Assembly: GCA_964483245.1 (NCBI GenBank) | Contig: CAZABP010000006.1 | Coordinates: 1 to 64,000, forward strand | DNA length: 64,000 bases | Reading direction: 5' to 3' | Origin: CAZABP01 sp964483245 | Lineage (GTDB): Bacteria; Planctomycetota; UBA1135; UBA2386 | The notes under the pieces: model-generated | Told to the model about the DNA's origin: nothing | What the model saw: the letters and a program-made list of their open reading frames with translations, nothing else | Databases searched by the model: none | In this document: piece by piece, positions 18,713 to 28,009 of the stretch | Layout of the letters: each line of letters begins with the position of its first letter | Position numbering within the stretch: the stretch's first letter is position 1 | Made by a program: the position numbers and the translations under genes

Positions 18713-20331
18713 CCGGAGCGGCCGTGGCTCCGCGCCTGCTCCACGCCCGCGCGGCGTGGAGCGGCGCGGTGTGTGCCGGCCTGTCCTTGCTGCTCGGCAG
18801 CGCACTGCCGGCACAGACCAAGGACCCGGATCGGGACAAGGACGGGCTGTCGGACTTCCAGGAGGTGCACAAGTACCGCACCGACCCGGCGCGCGCCGAC
18901 AGTGACGGCGACGGGATCCAAGACGGTGACTGGCGCGAGCGGCGCGAGTTCCAGATCACGATCCGCTCGGTCGTGCAGGTCATGCGGCCGGTCACGCCGG
19001 ACCACCTGTGCGACGACTACCAGGACGCGCGCGTGCTCGATGAGACCGCGGATCACGTCGAGCTGGAGGTGATCCACTATCCGTACAACACGGTCGCGAG
19101 CGCGATCGAGGGGAACCGGAACTGGCGCCGCGACGCGGCGCGCATGAAGGAGTGGACGGCGCCGGGACCGACCGCCGATTGGACGCCGGAGCTGCGCAAG
19201 CAGCTCGTCGCGGCGCTGCGGGAGGACGGGATCGACGTCGAGTCGGCCGGGCTGGACGACAAGAAGCTCGTCGAGCAGGCGGCGCGCTGGCTCTGCCAGC
19301 ATGCGAAGCACCACGACGCGTTCACGACGTTCGTGACCGCGTTCGACGCGCAGGGGCGACCGTTCGTGCCCAAGGACCTGGTGCCGGCGCTGGAGACGGA
19401 GCCAGGCGCGATGGCGAAGCTGTGGGAGCGTGACCTCTCGGCGCGCGGGATGTTCACACACGGCACGCGCGGGAGCTGCACGTCGTCGGCGATCTACCTG
19501 AACGGCTGCCTGCGCGCGCTCGGGATCCCGACCCGGATCGTGCTCTGCATCCCGGTCGTCGACGCGAACGACGAGCAGGAGCTGCGGATGTTGGAGCGCG
19601 GACTGGATCATGCCGGGCTGCGCGCGCAGATCGTGCCGGCGATCGCACAACTGAAGGACTCCTGGGCGTCGCACACCTTCAACGAGGTCTACGTCGGCGG
19701 CCGCTGGCGGCGCCTCAACTACGACAAGCTCGGTCAGGACATCCTGGAGCCCGGGATGTTCGGCCTGATGACGCACGTCGCGACGTTCTCCGACTGGGCC
19801 GACGCAAAGACAGCCGACACGATCGGTCGCCGCCAGACGCTGAAGCGCTACGACGATCTGTTCGGCGGGCCGAACCCGTACTCGACGATCACGCTGCGCA
19901 CCGAGGTCGGGCCGCACTGCGACCTGCCGCAGGCGAAGCAGCCGCAGGCGCTGACGGCGCGGCTGACGGCCGCGCATTGGGGGGACGGCGAGGACGCGCC
20001 CAAGGAGATCCGGGACTGGTTCGCCGAGCGCAAGGTGTTCGGCATGGTCGTGCGCGTCGAAGGGGTCGCCGATGGCGCCGCGCTGCGGACCTTCCTGGCG
20101 ATGGCGGATCTGCGGCTGTTCCTGGTCGCGGATGGCAAGCCGCGGCTCGGTGTCGGCCTCGACGCCGGCTGTTGGTGGTTCCGCAACGACCACGCGCTGG
20201 TCGTCGTGCCGTTCGGACCTGCGGACCAGCGCGATCTCGCGACCGGCGTGCCATACCGCCTCGTGCTGCGCAACGGATCCACCGATGCGATCTGGCAATC
20301 CGACGATGCACTGCGCGTGACGCGCAAGTGA
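18709..20331 (+). CDS. Secreted transglutaminase-like protein with Ca-binding repeat, 540 aa
   Basis: Translation starts at a GTG overlapping the previous stop (GTGA at 18709-18712). After a signal peptide cut near Leu-Pro-Ala-Gln comes a thrombospondin type 3-like Asp-rich stretch (about residues 39-73: DPDRDKDGLSDFQE, then DSDGDGIQDGD), a likely calcium site. A transglutaminase/papain-like core follows: Cys in THGTRGSCTSSAIYLNG, GIPTRIVLC, and His in SHTFNEVYVGGRWRRLNYD. The third catalytic position is Asn or Asp in LNYD rather than the usual Asp. It may cleave or cross-link proteins outside the cell; the substrate is unknown. Confidence 0.8.
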   Translation: MTGAAVAPRLLHARAAWSGAVCAGLSLLLGSALPAQTKDPDRDKDGLSDFQEVHKYRTDPARADSDGDGIQDGDWRERREFQITIRSVVQVMRPVTPDHLCDDYQDARVLDETADHVELEVIHYPYNTVASAIEGNRNWRRDAARMKEWTAPGPTADWTPELRKQLVAALREDGIDVESAGLDDKKLVEQAARWLCQHAKHHDAFTTFVTAFDAQGRPFVPKDLVPALETEPGAMAKLWERDLSARGMFTHGTRGSCTSSAIYLNGCLRALGIPTRIVLCIPVVDANDEQELRMLERGLDHAGLRAQIVPAIAQLKDSWASHTFNEVYVGGRWRRLNYDKLGQDILEPGMFGLMTHVATFSDWADAKTADTIGRRQTLKRYDDLFGGPNPYSTITLRTEVGPHCDLPQAKQPQALTARLTAAHWGDGEDAPKEIRDWFAERKVFGMVVRVEGVADGAALRTFLAMADLRLFLVADGKPRLGVGLDAGCWWFRNDHALVVVPFGPADQRDLATGVPYRLVLRNGSTDAIWQSDDALRVTRK

Positions 20332-20347
20332 GCCGTCGGGTCGCGGA

Positions 20348-21214
20348 TCAGAGTCCCAGACTCGCGTGCACGGCGAGCGTCGCCGACGACTTGTTCAATG
20401 TGTAGAAGTGCACGCCCGGCGCACCCTGCGCCAACAGCTCGCGCGTCTGCTCGGCGGTCCACAACACGCCGGTCGCGACGACCGCCGCCGGATCGTGCTC
20501 GACGACGCGCAGCCGCCGGTGCAGCTCCTGCGGGATCCGCGCCCCGCACATCTGCGTGAAGCGCTGCACCTGCGCGACGTTCGTGATCGGCATCAGCCCG
20601 GGCACGATCGGGAGGCGGATCCCGGCCGAGCGCGCGCGGCGCACGAACGCGTGGTAGTCGGCATTGTCGAAGAACAGCTGCGTCACCAGGAAGTCGACGC
20701 CGCTGTGCACCTTCGCGCGCAGGTGCTGCAGGTCGAGCTCGAGGTCACGGCACTCGACGTGACCCTCGGGATAACACGCGGCGCCGATGCAGAAGTCGTG
20801 CCCCTCGTCGCGGATGAACCGGATCAGCTCGCTGGCGTAGCCGAACCCGTCGGCCGGCTTGACGAACTCGGTCTGCCCGGCCGGCGGATCGCCGCGCAGC
20901 GCCAGCACGTTCTCGATCCCGGCCGCCGCGAGCCGCTCCAGGATCGCGCGGATCTCGGCGCGCGACGAGCCGACGCAGGTCAGGTGCGCCATCGCCTCGA
21001 GCCCGAGCTCCTGCTTGATCCGCGTCACCAGCTCGATCGTGCGATCGCGCGTGCCGCCGCCGGCGCCGAACGTGACGGATACGAACGACGGCCGGCAGGC
21101 CTGCAGCTGACGGACCGTCTCGAACAGCGTCGTCGTCGCCTCCGGAGTCTTCGGCGGGAAGAACTCGAACGACACGACCGGCACGCCCTGACCGAACATC
21201 GAGGCGATCTTCAT
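20348..21214 (-). CDS. metF: 5,10-methylenetetrahydrofolate reductase, 288 aa
   Basis: MetF reduces methylene-THF to methyl-THF for methionine synthesis, using FAD. Family features are SFEFFPPKT at the start, FVSVTFGAGGGTRD, HLTCVGSSRAEI, NVLALRGDPP, GAACYPEGH, the QLFFDN strand and PIVPGLMPI. Length is normal. The ATG at 21214 gives the expected N-terminus (MKIASMFGQG). It converges on the transglutaminase-like gene with only 16 bases between stops. Confidence 0.95.
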   Translation of the reverse strand: MKIASMFGQGVPVVSFEFFPPKTPEATTTLFETVRQLQACRPSFVSVTFGAGGGTRDRTIELVTRIKQELGLEAMAHLTCVGSSRAEIRAILERLAAAGIENVLALRGDPPAGQTEFVKPADGFGYASELIRFIRDEGHDFCIGAACYPEGHVECRDLELDLQHLRAKVHSGVDFLVTQLFFDNADYHAFVRRARSAGIRLPIVPGLMPITNVAQVQRFTQMCGARIPQELHRRLRVVEHDPAAVVATGVLWTAEQTRELLAQGAPGVHFYTLNKSSATLAVHASLGL

Positions 21215-21278
21215 CGGGTGCGCAGGACGTAAGCGATCGGGGCGCCCGCGTCGACGGTTTCGTGATGGCGGCCCGCGT

Positions 21279-23741
21279 TCAACGCGCGAGCGCGCCGCCG
21301 CGGATCCACTGCTCCACCAGCGCCTTGCCGCGCGCATCCAGCGGCGGCTCCATCAGCGGCATCTGGTCCCCGACCGGGGGCCGGCGCTCGACGAGCTTGC
21401 GCCACAGCAGCGATTCCTCCGGCTTGCCCGGCACGATCAGCGGCCAGTGCCCGCCGGAGTCGCCGGCGACCCGCGCCCGTTCGGGCGTGTCGAGTGAGTA
21501 GTTGCCGCGCAGATTGCCGTTCATGTGGCACTGCGCGCAGGTCGCGCGGAACAGCGGCAGCACATGGCGCGACCAGGTGACCGGGCCGTCCGGAACCGGG
21601 TCTGGCAGGCCGGCGCGGATCTCGCCGGCGAACAGCGGTGCGCGGCCGTGTGCGTCGCCCGCCGCCTCCGGCTCCGGGACGCCGTTGCCGTCGGTGTCCG
21701 GCCTGCCGTCGTGCAGCACCTCGCCGCGCCCGCTCCACTCCGAGAACACCAACACCGGACGCAGCCGCACGAAGAAGCGGTCGTGCAGTGCCGCCGCTTC
21801 CGGGACATCCTGCTCGAACGCCGCCTCGCGCAGCGCGTCGAACACGAGCGCCAACACTGCGGGGTCGTACGTCGACTCCTGGCCGCCGTCGCGGTTGCGG
21901 AACAGATCGGTGGACGCGTTCCAGAACCGGGTGACGAGCTTCTTCGCCGCGCCGCGGCCCAGCGCGCGCAGCCGCGCATCCTGCAGCCGCCGGCCGGCTG
22001 CGAGCATCCCGGCCGCCATGGCCGCCTGCGACGCGAGATCCGCTTCCCCTTCGCGGAAACCGAGGTCGATCCGCACGCCGCCATGCACCGTGCCGTCGAA
22101 CTCGACCAGCCACGTGCTCGCGGCGCCGGCGACCTGCGTCAACAAAGTGCGCACGTCCGGCAGCTGCGGCAGCGCGAGGTCGAGCTCGGTCAGCGCCAAC
22201 AGCGCGATGCCGCTCGCGCGCGACGACGCCCATTGCGAGCCGGCGTCCCCTTCGTGCCGTTCGTGCAGCAGACCGGTCTTCGGGTCGACGTGCATCGCGC
22301 GCAGGTTGCGCAGCAGCACCGTCACGAGGTCGATGCCAGGATCCGGCGCGCGCGGCGGCGCCCGCAGCAGGCCGTCGTCGATCCACTGTCCGATCGTGTC
22401 GATCTGCTCGGCCGCCAGATAGGGACCGCCGAGCGGCATCCGCCGCGCCGTCTGCGTGTCGCCGTTCAACACGCGATACAGCAGACTCGCGGCGCGGTCC
22501 CCTTTGACCACGGCCGGAAACTGCGCCTGGCTGTTGCCGCCCTTGAGGATCCCCTCGTACGTCGCGAGCGTGATGCCACCGCCGGGGAACTGCGTGCCGT
22601 GGCAGGTGACGCAGCGCGCATCCAGGATCGGTTTGACGTGATCCTCGTAGGTCAGCGCGGCCTGGCCCTGCGTGCCGGTGATCAGCAGCGGCGCCGTGCG
22701 GATCCCGCGGCGCGAGCGCGGGGCGGGGCCGAACGGATGGCCGTTCAACGTGTCGCGCAGATCCGGATGCGGGTTCGCCGCCGAGCCGAGCCAGGCGAGC
22801 AGCGTCGCACCACGCAGGACCTGCGCCAACGCTTCGAGATCGCTGCCGCCGTCGCCCGGTGACCAGGCGCGCACGACGCCGCTGGCGTCGCGTTGCGCTT
22901 CGAGCGAGCCCGGCAGCCAGCGCAAGCCGGCGTCCGGGTCGTAGTTGGCCGGATCTGCGAGCCGGGCGAGCGCGCGCGTGTCGGCACGCATGAACATCTG
23001 CTCGAGCAGCGTCTCGTCGATCGCGACCGCCTGCTGCAGCAGTTGGAGCCCGAGACGGCCGGAATCCGGATCGCTGCCAGGCCGGCTGCCGCGGCCGGCG
23101 CGCAGCAGCCCGCTCGCGGCGACCGCGCGCGCGTGCAGCATCGCGCCGATCTCGCGCATCGAGACGCGGCCGGCGGCACCAGGAGCCGTGCGCATCGTTG
23201 CGTAGTCGGCACGCTCGGCGCGGCTCGCGGCCGCGCGTTCCGCCGTGCCGTCGCTCCAACCGAACAGCAGCGCCGCCGGATTCGCGGACGGGACCGCGCC
23301 GGCCAGATCGGCGAGTGCCTGCAGTTCGGCCGCCAGCGTCTCGCCAAGGTTGTCGCCGCTCTGGTCGAGGTCCGGCGGGGCCCCCGGTTCGGCCGCGAGC
23401 CGCAGGATCCGCGCCGATGCCGCGAGACCGGCGCCGCTGTCGCTGGCGAGACCGGAGGCCTCGAGGTGCGCGAGCGCGCGGAAGACCTGCTCCGCCTCGA
23501 GCGTGCCGGTGCCGGGCGGGATCGACGAATGGCCGGGGGGCAGGGTCGCGAAGTTCGTCGCGCGCAGCAGCCCGGCGGCGAGCGCGTCCCCGTCGGCGCC
23601 GGCCGTGCGCGCATCGATCGCGCGCAGCTGAGTCTCCGGCGGCGTCGTGACCTTGCCGGTCGTGCCGGTATCCGTGCCGCAGGCGGCGAGCAGGAGCAGG
23701 GGCAGGGCGGTGGCGCGGGGGAGCATTCGCCGGCAGAGCAT
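21279..23741 (-). CDS. Dihaem cytochrome c lipoprotein, 820 aa
   Basis: A lipobox (Leu-Leu-Ala-Ala-Cys, Cys21) predicts an outer- or inner-membrane lipoprotein. Two c-type haem motifs are visible: CVTCH at about residues 377-381 and CAQCH at about 735-739, each in a planctomycete-type cytochrome setting (HVKPILDARCVTCHG; HVLPLFRATCAQCHMNG). Between them is an alpha-helical region of about 250 residues without a known motif. The Asp-rich RPDTDGNGVPEP could bind calcium. Starts at 23741 and 23726 are both possible; neither has a strong SD. An electron-transfer role outside the cytoplasm is likely; the partner is unknown. Confidence 0.8.
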   Translation of the reverse strand: MLCRRMLPRATALPLLLLAACGTDTGTTGKVTTPPETQLRAIDARTAGADGDALAAGLLRATNFATLPPGHSSIPPGTGTLEAEQVFRALAHLEASGLASDSGAGLAASARILRLAAEPGAPPDLDQSGDNLGETLAAELQALADLAGAVPSANPAALLFGWSDGTAERAAASRAERADYATMRTAPGAAGRVSMREIGAMLHARAVAASGLLRAGRGSRPGSDPDSGRLGLQLLQQAVAIDETLLEQMFMRADTRALARLADPANYDPDAGLRWLPGSLEAQRDASGVVRAWSPGDGGSDLEALAQVLRGATLLAWLGSAANPHPDLRDTLNGHPFGPAPRSRRGIRTAPLLITGTQGQAALTYEDHVKPILDARCVTCHGTQFPGGGITLATYEGILKGGNSQAQFPAVVKGDRAASLLYRVLNGDTQTARRMPLGGPYLAAEQIDTIGQWIDDGLLRAPPRAPDPGIDLVTVLLRNLRAMHVDPKTGLLHERHEGDAGSQWASSRASGIALLALTELDLALPQLPDVRTLLTQVAGAASTWLVEFDGTVHGGVRIDLGFREGEADLASQAAMAAGMLAAGRRLQDARLRALGRGAAKKLVTRFWNASTDLFRNRDGGQESTYDPAVLALVFDALREAAFEQDVPEAAALHDRFFVRLRPVLVFSEWSGRGEVLHDGRPDTDGNGVPEPEAAGDAHGRAPLFAGEIRAGLPDPVPDGPVTWSRHVLPLFRATCAQCHMNGNLRGNYSLDTPERARVAGDSGGHWPLIVPGKPEESLLWRKLVERRPPVGDQMPLMEPPLDARGKALVEQWIRGGALAR

Positions 23742-23749
23742 ATTCCGCG

Positions 23750-24232
23750 TCAGGACCCGGGGCCGGCGAGGTCGCGCAGGGCGGCGCCTTCGAGCCGGCA
23801 AATCCTCCAGTCGGCCAGGACCGAAGCCCCGATGCGACGGTAGAAGCCGAGCGCCGGCTCGTTCCAGTCCAGGACCGCCCAGTCGAAGCGCGGCCAGCCG
23901 CGTGCGACCGCGATCCGCGCCAGCTCGCGCATCAGGGCTTCGCCGTGACCGCGCCCGCGCGCCGGCGGCGTCACGTACAGGTCTTCGAGATACAGGCACG
24001 GACTCGTGCGGAACGTCGAATAGCACGGAAAGAACAGCGCGAAGCCGAGCGGCTCGCCGGAGCCCTCGTCGCAGGCCAGCAACGCCTCGACGACCGGCCG
24101 CGCGCCGAACAGGTGCTCGTGCAATGCCGTCGCGTCGCAGGCGAGGTGTGCTTCGAGCCGTTCATAGACGGCCAGCTCCCGGATGAAGCGCAGGATGCTC
24201 GGAATGTCGTCAGGGGTCGCGGGGCGGATCAC
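23750..24232 (-). CDS. GNAT N-acetyltransferase, 160 aa
   Basis: This is a single-domain GNAT starting at a GTG (VIRPATPDDIPSILRFI). It has YLEDLYVTPPARGRGHGEALM, the acetyl-CoA pyrophosphate loop, and DWNEPALGFYRRIGA, the usual C-terminal strand and helix of the spermidine/diamine acetyltransferase-like group. The substrate cannot be assigned with confidence. It is eight bases from the start of the cytochrome lipoprotein gene on the same strand, so it may be co-transcribed. Confidence 0.85.
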   Translation of the reverse strand: MIRPATPDDIPSILRFIRELAVYERLEAHLACDATALHEHLFGARPVVEALLACDEGSGEPLGFALFFPCYSTFRTSPCLYLEDLYVTPPARGRGHGEALMRELARIAVARGWPRFDWAVLDWNEPALGFYRRIGASVLADWRICRLEGAALRDLAGPGS

Positions 24233-24240
24233 AGCCGTGT

Positions 24241-24270
24241 TTGTACGCCCGGCCGGGTCGCACGTATCCT
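24241..24270 (+). promoter_or_regulatory. Putative sigma-70-type promoter of the paralogue array
   Basis: TTGTAC at 24241-24246 and TATCCT at 24265-24270 are separated by 18 bases, ahead of the first gene of the array (start 24313, SD CGGAG). Similar TATGCT and TATCCT hexamers precede the second and fourth genes. Confidence 0.35.
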
Positions 24271-24312
24271 GCGCGCTTCGATCCGATTGCCTCGGATGCC
24301 TCGGAGCTCGCC

Positions 24313-25530
24313 GTGAACGTCCTCGGTCGCTGGTGCTGTTGCGTGTTGATGCATGCCAGTCGTGCGCCACGTGGTGTCTGCGCGCTGCTGCTCGCGGGCG
24401 TTGCAGCGGCGCAGCCGGCGCCGCGGCTCGACGCCGCGGGATTCCTGCCGCCGCTACCCGGGACGACATGGGTCTATGAGGTCCACAGCGGCGGAGTGAT
24501 CCGGCTGCTGACGAAGCGGATCACGCGCGTGCTGCGGCTGGATGGCGCACCGTGTGTCGAGATCTCGGTGCAGGAGGGGACCGGTGTCGGGCAGCCGGTC
24601 AAGTACGAGTACTTCGCGCTGCGGCGCGACGGGATCGTGCAGATCGGCCAGCCGAGCGAGCGCGGCGGATTGCACGAGGTGAAGGAGGAGGCCTTCCGCG
24701 TGCTGTGGCTCACGACTCCGGCCGGCGTCGTCGGGGAGTGGGACGTCGGCGGCTCGCCGAAGCAACGCCGGTCGCCACGCGCATCGCTGCAGGGGATCGG
24801 CGAGGAAGTCGAGGTGTATGCCGGGAAGTACGCGTGCGTGCGCGTCGAGTATTCCGATCCGGATCCGGCGATCCGGCATCTGGTCGGGTACGCGCCGGGG
24901 GTCTGCGTCGTGCGGGATCAGATGTTCCACAAGGGTCAGGTCGTGCGGCGCGTGCAGTTGCGGCACTTCCGGGCCGGGGAGGTCGTCCATGACACGCCGC
25001 CTTGGGCGATCGCCGCTGCGTATGCGCAAGCGGACACGCCCATCGTCGAGCTGACGCATCCCATGCTCGGGGAGCAGTACGAGTCGCGGTTCTTCCATCT
25101 CGGTACAGGCAAGCGGGCGCGGATCGTGCGGTTGTTCCGTGGCAAGGTCGCGCTGTTCGGACCAGAGGATGGGCCGAGCTGGGAGGACCTGCTCGCGGAC
25201 GAGGGGTTGGTTCCGCACGAGTTCGTGTTCGGTTGGCGGCTGCAGGTCGCAGCGCAACGGCCAGGCCCGCAACCGATTCCGCTGCAGCGGCCATTGCCGA
25301 CGAGTCGCTACCTGGGCGTCGCGCGCGCTGCCGCTCTGCTCGACGCGTTGTTGCATGAGCAGTCCGCACGGCATGCGATCGTGTCCGTGCTCCAGCAGGA
25401 CGATGAGGTGATCGACGTTCGCACCGGTCAATCGGGCATGGTTGCGGAAGTCCAGGTCGGTGCTCTCCAGCGCACCGTGCGGATCACGAAGCGCGGCAAC
25501 GGGATCGGATCGATCACGATCCGGCAGTGA
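24313..25530 (+). CDS. Secreted array paralogue 1, 405 aa
   Basis: This is the first of five related exported proteins. The GTG at 24313 has an SD (GGAG, 6 bases upstream); an internal ATG at 24349 also precedes a signal peptide that ends near Ala-Ala-Gln. The mature protein opens APRLDAAGFLPPLPGTTWVYEV, continues TKRITRVLRLDGAPCVEISV, and has VEVYAGKYACVRVEYSDPDP and APGVCVVRDQ. The pattern of a short LPxxxGTTWVYxV strand followed by a PAGxFxxVRVE strand is common in bacterial secreted proteins of unknown function. Its 5' part is nearly identical in DNA to paralogue 2. No active-site motif is seen. Confidence 0.75.
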   Translation: MNVLGRWCCCVLMHASRAPRGVCALLLAGVAAAQPAPRLDAAGFLPPLPGTTWVYEVHSGGVIRLLTKRITRVLRLDGAPCVEISVQEGTGVGQPVKYEYFALRRDGIVQIGQPSERGGLHEVKEEAFRVLWLTTPAGVVGEWDVGGSPKQRRSPRASLQGIGEEVEVYAGKYACVRVEYSDPDPAIRHLVGYAPGVCVVRDQMFHKGQVVRRVQLRHFRAGEVVHDTPPWAIAAAYAQADTPIVELTHPMLGEQYESRFFHLGTGKRARIVRLFRGKVALFGPEDGPSWEDLLADEGLVPHEFVFGWRLQVAAQRPGPQPIPLQRPLPTSRYLGVARAAALLDALLHEQSARHAIVSVLQQDDEVIDVRTGQSGMVAEVQVGALQRTVRITKRGNGIGSITIRQ

Positions 25531-25583
25531 ACGCGCCACGGTCTGCGCCTACACGCAATCGGACGCACCACACGCGCGCGAGC

Positions 25584-25589
25584 TATGCT
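25584..25589 (+). promoter_or_regulatory. Possible -10 element (TATGCT)
   Basis: TATGCT lies 33 bases before the TTG start of array paralogue 2. Its presence argues that the second gene starts downstream of the GTG that overlaps the first gene's stop. The -35 region is unclear. Confidence 0.25.
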
Positions 25590-25622
25590 CCGCGCTCCGG
25601 TCCGAACCAGTCCGAGTCTTTC

Positions 25623-26777
25623 TTGAAGACCGTCGTCCGTGCTTCCTGCCACGCGTTGCTGCGACTCGCATCCGTGCTGCTGCCCGCCGCGACCGCCATC
25701 GCGCAACCCGCGCCACGGCTCGACGCGGCGGGATTCCTGCCGCCAACACCCGGGACGACGTGGGTCTATGAGATCCACCGTGATGGCGCGACGCGGGTCG
25801 TCACGAAGCGCATCACGCGGGTGTTGCGCGTCGACGGCGCGCCGTGTGTCGAGATCTCGGTGCAGGAGGGAATCGTTCCCGGCCCGATATCCGGCTATGA
25901 GCACTATGCCTTGCTGCGCGAGGGGGTCGTCCAGATCGGCCGGCTGAAGCAGCAGCCAGCCACCCCGGGTTTGCAAGACACACAACACCGTTCGCTGTGG
26001 TTGGCCGCTCCAGTCGGCTTGAACCCTGCTTGGGACGTCGGAGTCCCGCAAGGCGCGCCCAGAGCAGCTCTACAGGGGATCGGAGAAGTCGTCGAAGTAC
26101 CCGCCGGCAGGTTCGCCTGCGCGCGCGTGGAGTACTCCCCGCCGGATCCGGCGAGCAAGCTGCTGTTCGAATACGCGCCCGGAGTCTGCGTCGTGCGGGA
26201 TCAGTGGACCCACAACGGCAAGGTCGTGCAGCAGACGCAGCTCCGGGAGTTCCGGGCCGGCAGCGTGATCCCCGAAACCACACCCGCGGAGGTTGCTGTG
26301 GCACTTGCCACGGGCGATGCGGGCATCGTCGAGCTGACGCATCCGTACTTCGGGCGGCAATACGAATCGCGCTTCTTCCGGATCGGGATCAGCGAACAGG
26401 CGCAGCTCGCGCGCAGCTTTCGCGGGCGTGTCGTGCGATTCGCGCTGGACAGCGGAGCGAGCTGGCGCGAGCTGCTCGACGACGAGGGTTTCATCAAGGG
26501 CCCGGGAGCAGTGGCGGTGTTGCCGCAGCAGAACAGCATCTGGCACACGACACTCGGCGCCCCACCGATGACGGCGGCCCTACTCGATGTCCTGCTGTGC
26601 CAGCCGGACCTGCCAGACGACGCGCGCGTCACGCCAGAGAGACTGCAGAGTTCCGTGGGCGCAGACCCCGGTCGGTTGCTGCGGATCGCGGCCGACGTTC
26701 GGGTCGGCACGCACACGCGCAAGGTGCAGATCGAGGCGGCATCCGGTCGGATCCAATCGGTGATGATCCAGCGGTGA
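25623..26777 (+). CDS. Secreted array paralogue 2, 384 aa
   Basis: The mature part matches paralogue 1 closely: APRLDAAGFLPPTPGTTWVYEI, TKRITRVLRVDGAPCVEISV, VEVPAGRFACARVEYSPPDP, APGVCVVRDQ and YESRFFRIG. I favour the TTG at 25623 because it gives a normal signal peptide (Leu-Lys-Thr then a hydrophobic core cut near Ile-Ala-Gln) and a -10-like hexamer lies just upstream. A GTG at 25527, overlapping the previous stop, would add 32 residues with no signal character. The C-terminal half has diverged more than the N-terminal half. Function unknown. Confidence 0.75.
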   Translation: MKTVVRASCHALLRLASVLLPAATAIAQPAPRLDAAGFLPPTPGTTWVYEIHRDGATRVVTKRITRVLRVDGAPCVEISVQEGIVPGPISGYEHYALLREGVVQIGRLKQQPATPGLQDTQHRSLWLAAPVGLNPAWDVGVPQGAPRAALQGIGEVVEVPAGRFACARVEYSPPDPASKLLFEYAPGVCVVRDQWTHNGKVVQQTQLREFRAGSVIPETTPAEVAVALATGDAGIVELTHPYFGRQYESRFFRIGISEQAQLARSFRGRVVRFALDSGASWRELLDDEGFIKGPGAVAVLPQQNSIWHTTLGAPPMTAALLDVLLCQPDLPDDARVTPERLQSSVGADPGRLLRIAADVRVGTHTRKVQIEAASGRIQSVMIQR

Positions 26778-26799
26778 CGAAGCGCGTGAGAGTTCCCGA

Positions 26800-27933
26800 G
26801 TGATCGCCTGCACCGCATCGCTGTTGCTGCTGCTCGCTCCGCAGGACACACCGCGCGCCGATCTCTCGCACCACGGCGCCGCGTTCTTTCCGCTGCGCGC
26901 CGGCGCCGAGTGGGTCTACGACGTCACCCGCGATGGCGGCGAGCCGCAGACGCTGCGGCGCAGCGTCGAGCGACGGGTTGCCGCGCCGGGCGGGTCGGCG
27001 TGGCGCGTCGTCACCAGCCATGCGCGGCGCGCGGAGTACTGGGCCGCACGCCCCGATGGCGTGTGGCGCTTCGCCGGCATCGACCACGGATTGACGCATG
27101 TCGATCCGGTCTGCACGCCGCAGCGCGTGCTGCCGTGCCCGCCCGGGGCGGTGACCGAATGCACGTGGAATGTGGACGCCGCAGACGGAACGTCCTCCAC
27201 GCACCGCGTGCAGATCCTCGCCTTCGACGAGCTCGTTGCCGTCCCGGCCGGCGAGTTCCACACGGTCTGTGCACAGCACAGCTACGAAGAACCTGGCGGG
27301 CGCGTCGTCGAGACGACCTGGTATGCGCGCGGCATCGGTCCGGTGCAGATCCGGATCGTGCGTGTGTCCGCCGACGCCGGGCAGGAGACATGGATGCGGC
27401 TGCGCTCGACCACCGTGCGCGCGCCTCGCCCGGTCAGCGATCGCGCCCCGCTCGTCCGGTCGTTGCAGGGCGCGGAGGAGTCCTCGATCGTGCCGCTGAC
27501 GAGCCCGCTGCTCGATGAGCTGTTCCCCAACCGTTGGTTCCGCGTGGACGCGAACGGGCGCAACCGGATCGCCGTCGTGCTGCCGGATCCGGAGCAGGGG
27601 GAACGCGCCGTGTGGTGCGATGCCGCGGATTCGCCGGAGCTGTGGGCCGCACTGCTGCGCGCCGAAGGGCATGACCTCGTGCTGGACTTCGAGGACCGCG
27701 AAGGGCTGCAGGTCTCGCCGCTGCTGTGCGCGATCGCGACGGTCGCAGAGACGCTGCGGAGCGGCGCGTACACCGTCGACGCCTCCGGCGGCGAGTATCG
27801 CTATCGTGCGACCGCCGAAGCCGGGAGCTGGTGTGCGGAGCTGAGAACCATCGGCAGCGATCCACGCCGACCCGGCACCGTGACCGTGGAGTTCCGCGCC
27901 GGCGTTCCCACTCGGGTGCAGATCGAGCCGTAG
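26800..27933 (+). CDS. Secreted array paralogue 3, 377 aa
   Basis: The GTG start is followed by a short signal peptide (Leu-rich, cut near Ala-Pro-Gln). The array signature is kept in weaker form: GAAFFPLRAGAEWVYDV near the N-terminus, then VAVPAGEFHTVCAQHSYEEP about 150 residues on, and IVPLTSPLLDELFPNRWFRV in the second half. It lies 22 bases after paralogue 2 without a visible promoter, so it is probably co-transcribed. No enzymatic motif is visible. Confidence 0.7.
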   Translation: MIACTASLLLLLAPQDTPRADLSHHGAAFFPLRAGAEWVYDVTRDGGEPQTLRRSVERRVAAPGGSAWRVVTSHARRAEYWAARPDGVWRFAGIDHGLTHVDPVCTPQRVLPCPPGAVTECTWNVDAADGTSSTHRVQILAFDELVAVPAGEFHTVCAQHSYEEPGGRVVETTWYARGIGPVQIRIVRVSADAGQETWMRLRSTTVRAPRPVSDRAPLVRSLQGAEESSIVPLTSPLLDELFPNRWFRVDANGRNRIAVVLPDPEQGERAVWCDAADSPELWAALLRAEGHDLVLDFEDREGLQVSPLLCAIATVAETLRSGAYTVDASGGEYRYRATAEAGSWCAELRTIGSDPRRPGTVTVEFRAGVPTRVQIEP

Positions 27934-27968
27934 TGGCCGGGACCGTTCCGGAACCCACGCGCGGCGGC

Positions 27969-28004
27969 TATCCTCCGCCGCTTCGCCCCGCGGATCCCAG
28001 GAGG
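27969..28004 (+). promoter_or_regulatory. -10-like hexamer and strong SD before array paralogue 4
   Basis: TATCCT at 27969-27974 is followed by a perfect AGGAGG Shine-Dalgarno at 27999-28004, five bases before the ATG at 28010. The SD decides the start of the fourth paralogue. Confidence 0.4.
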
Positions 28005-28009
28005 CCCTG

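Noticed and set aside
25527..25622. GTG overlapping the stop of array paralogue 1 as start of paralogue 2
   Set aside because: It would add 32 residues without signal character over a region that holds a -10-like hexamer.
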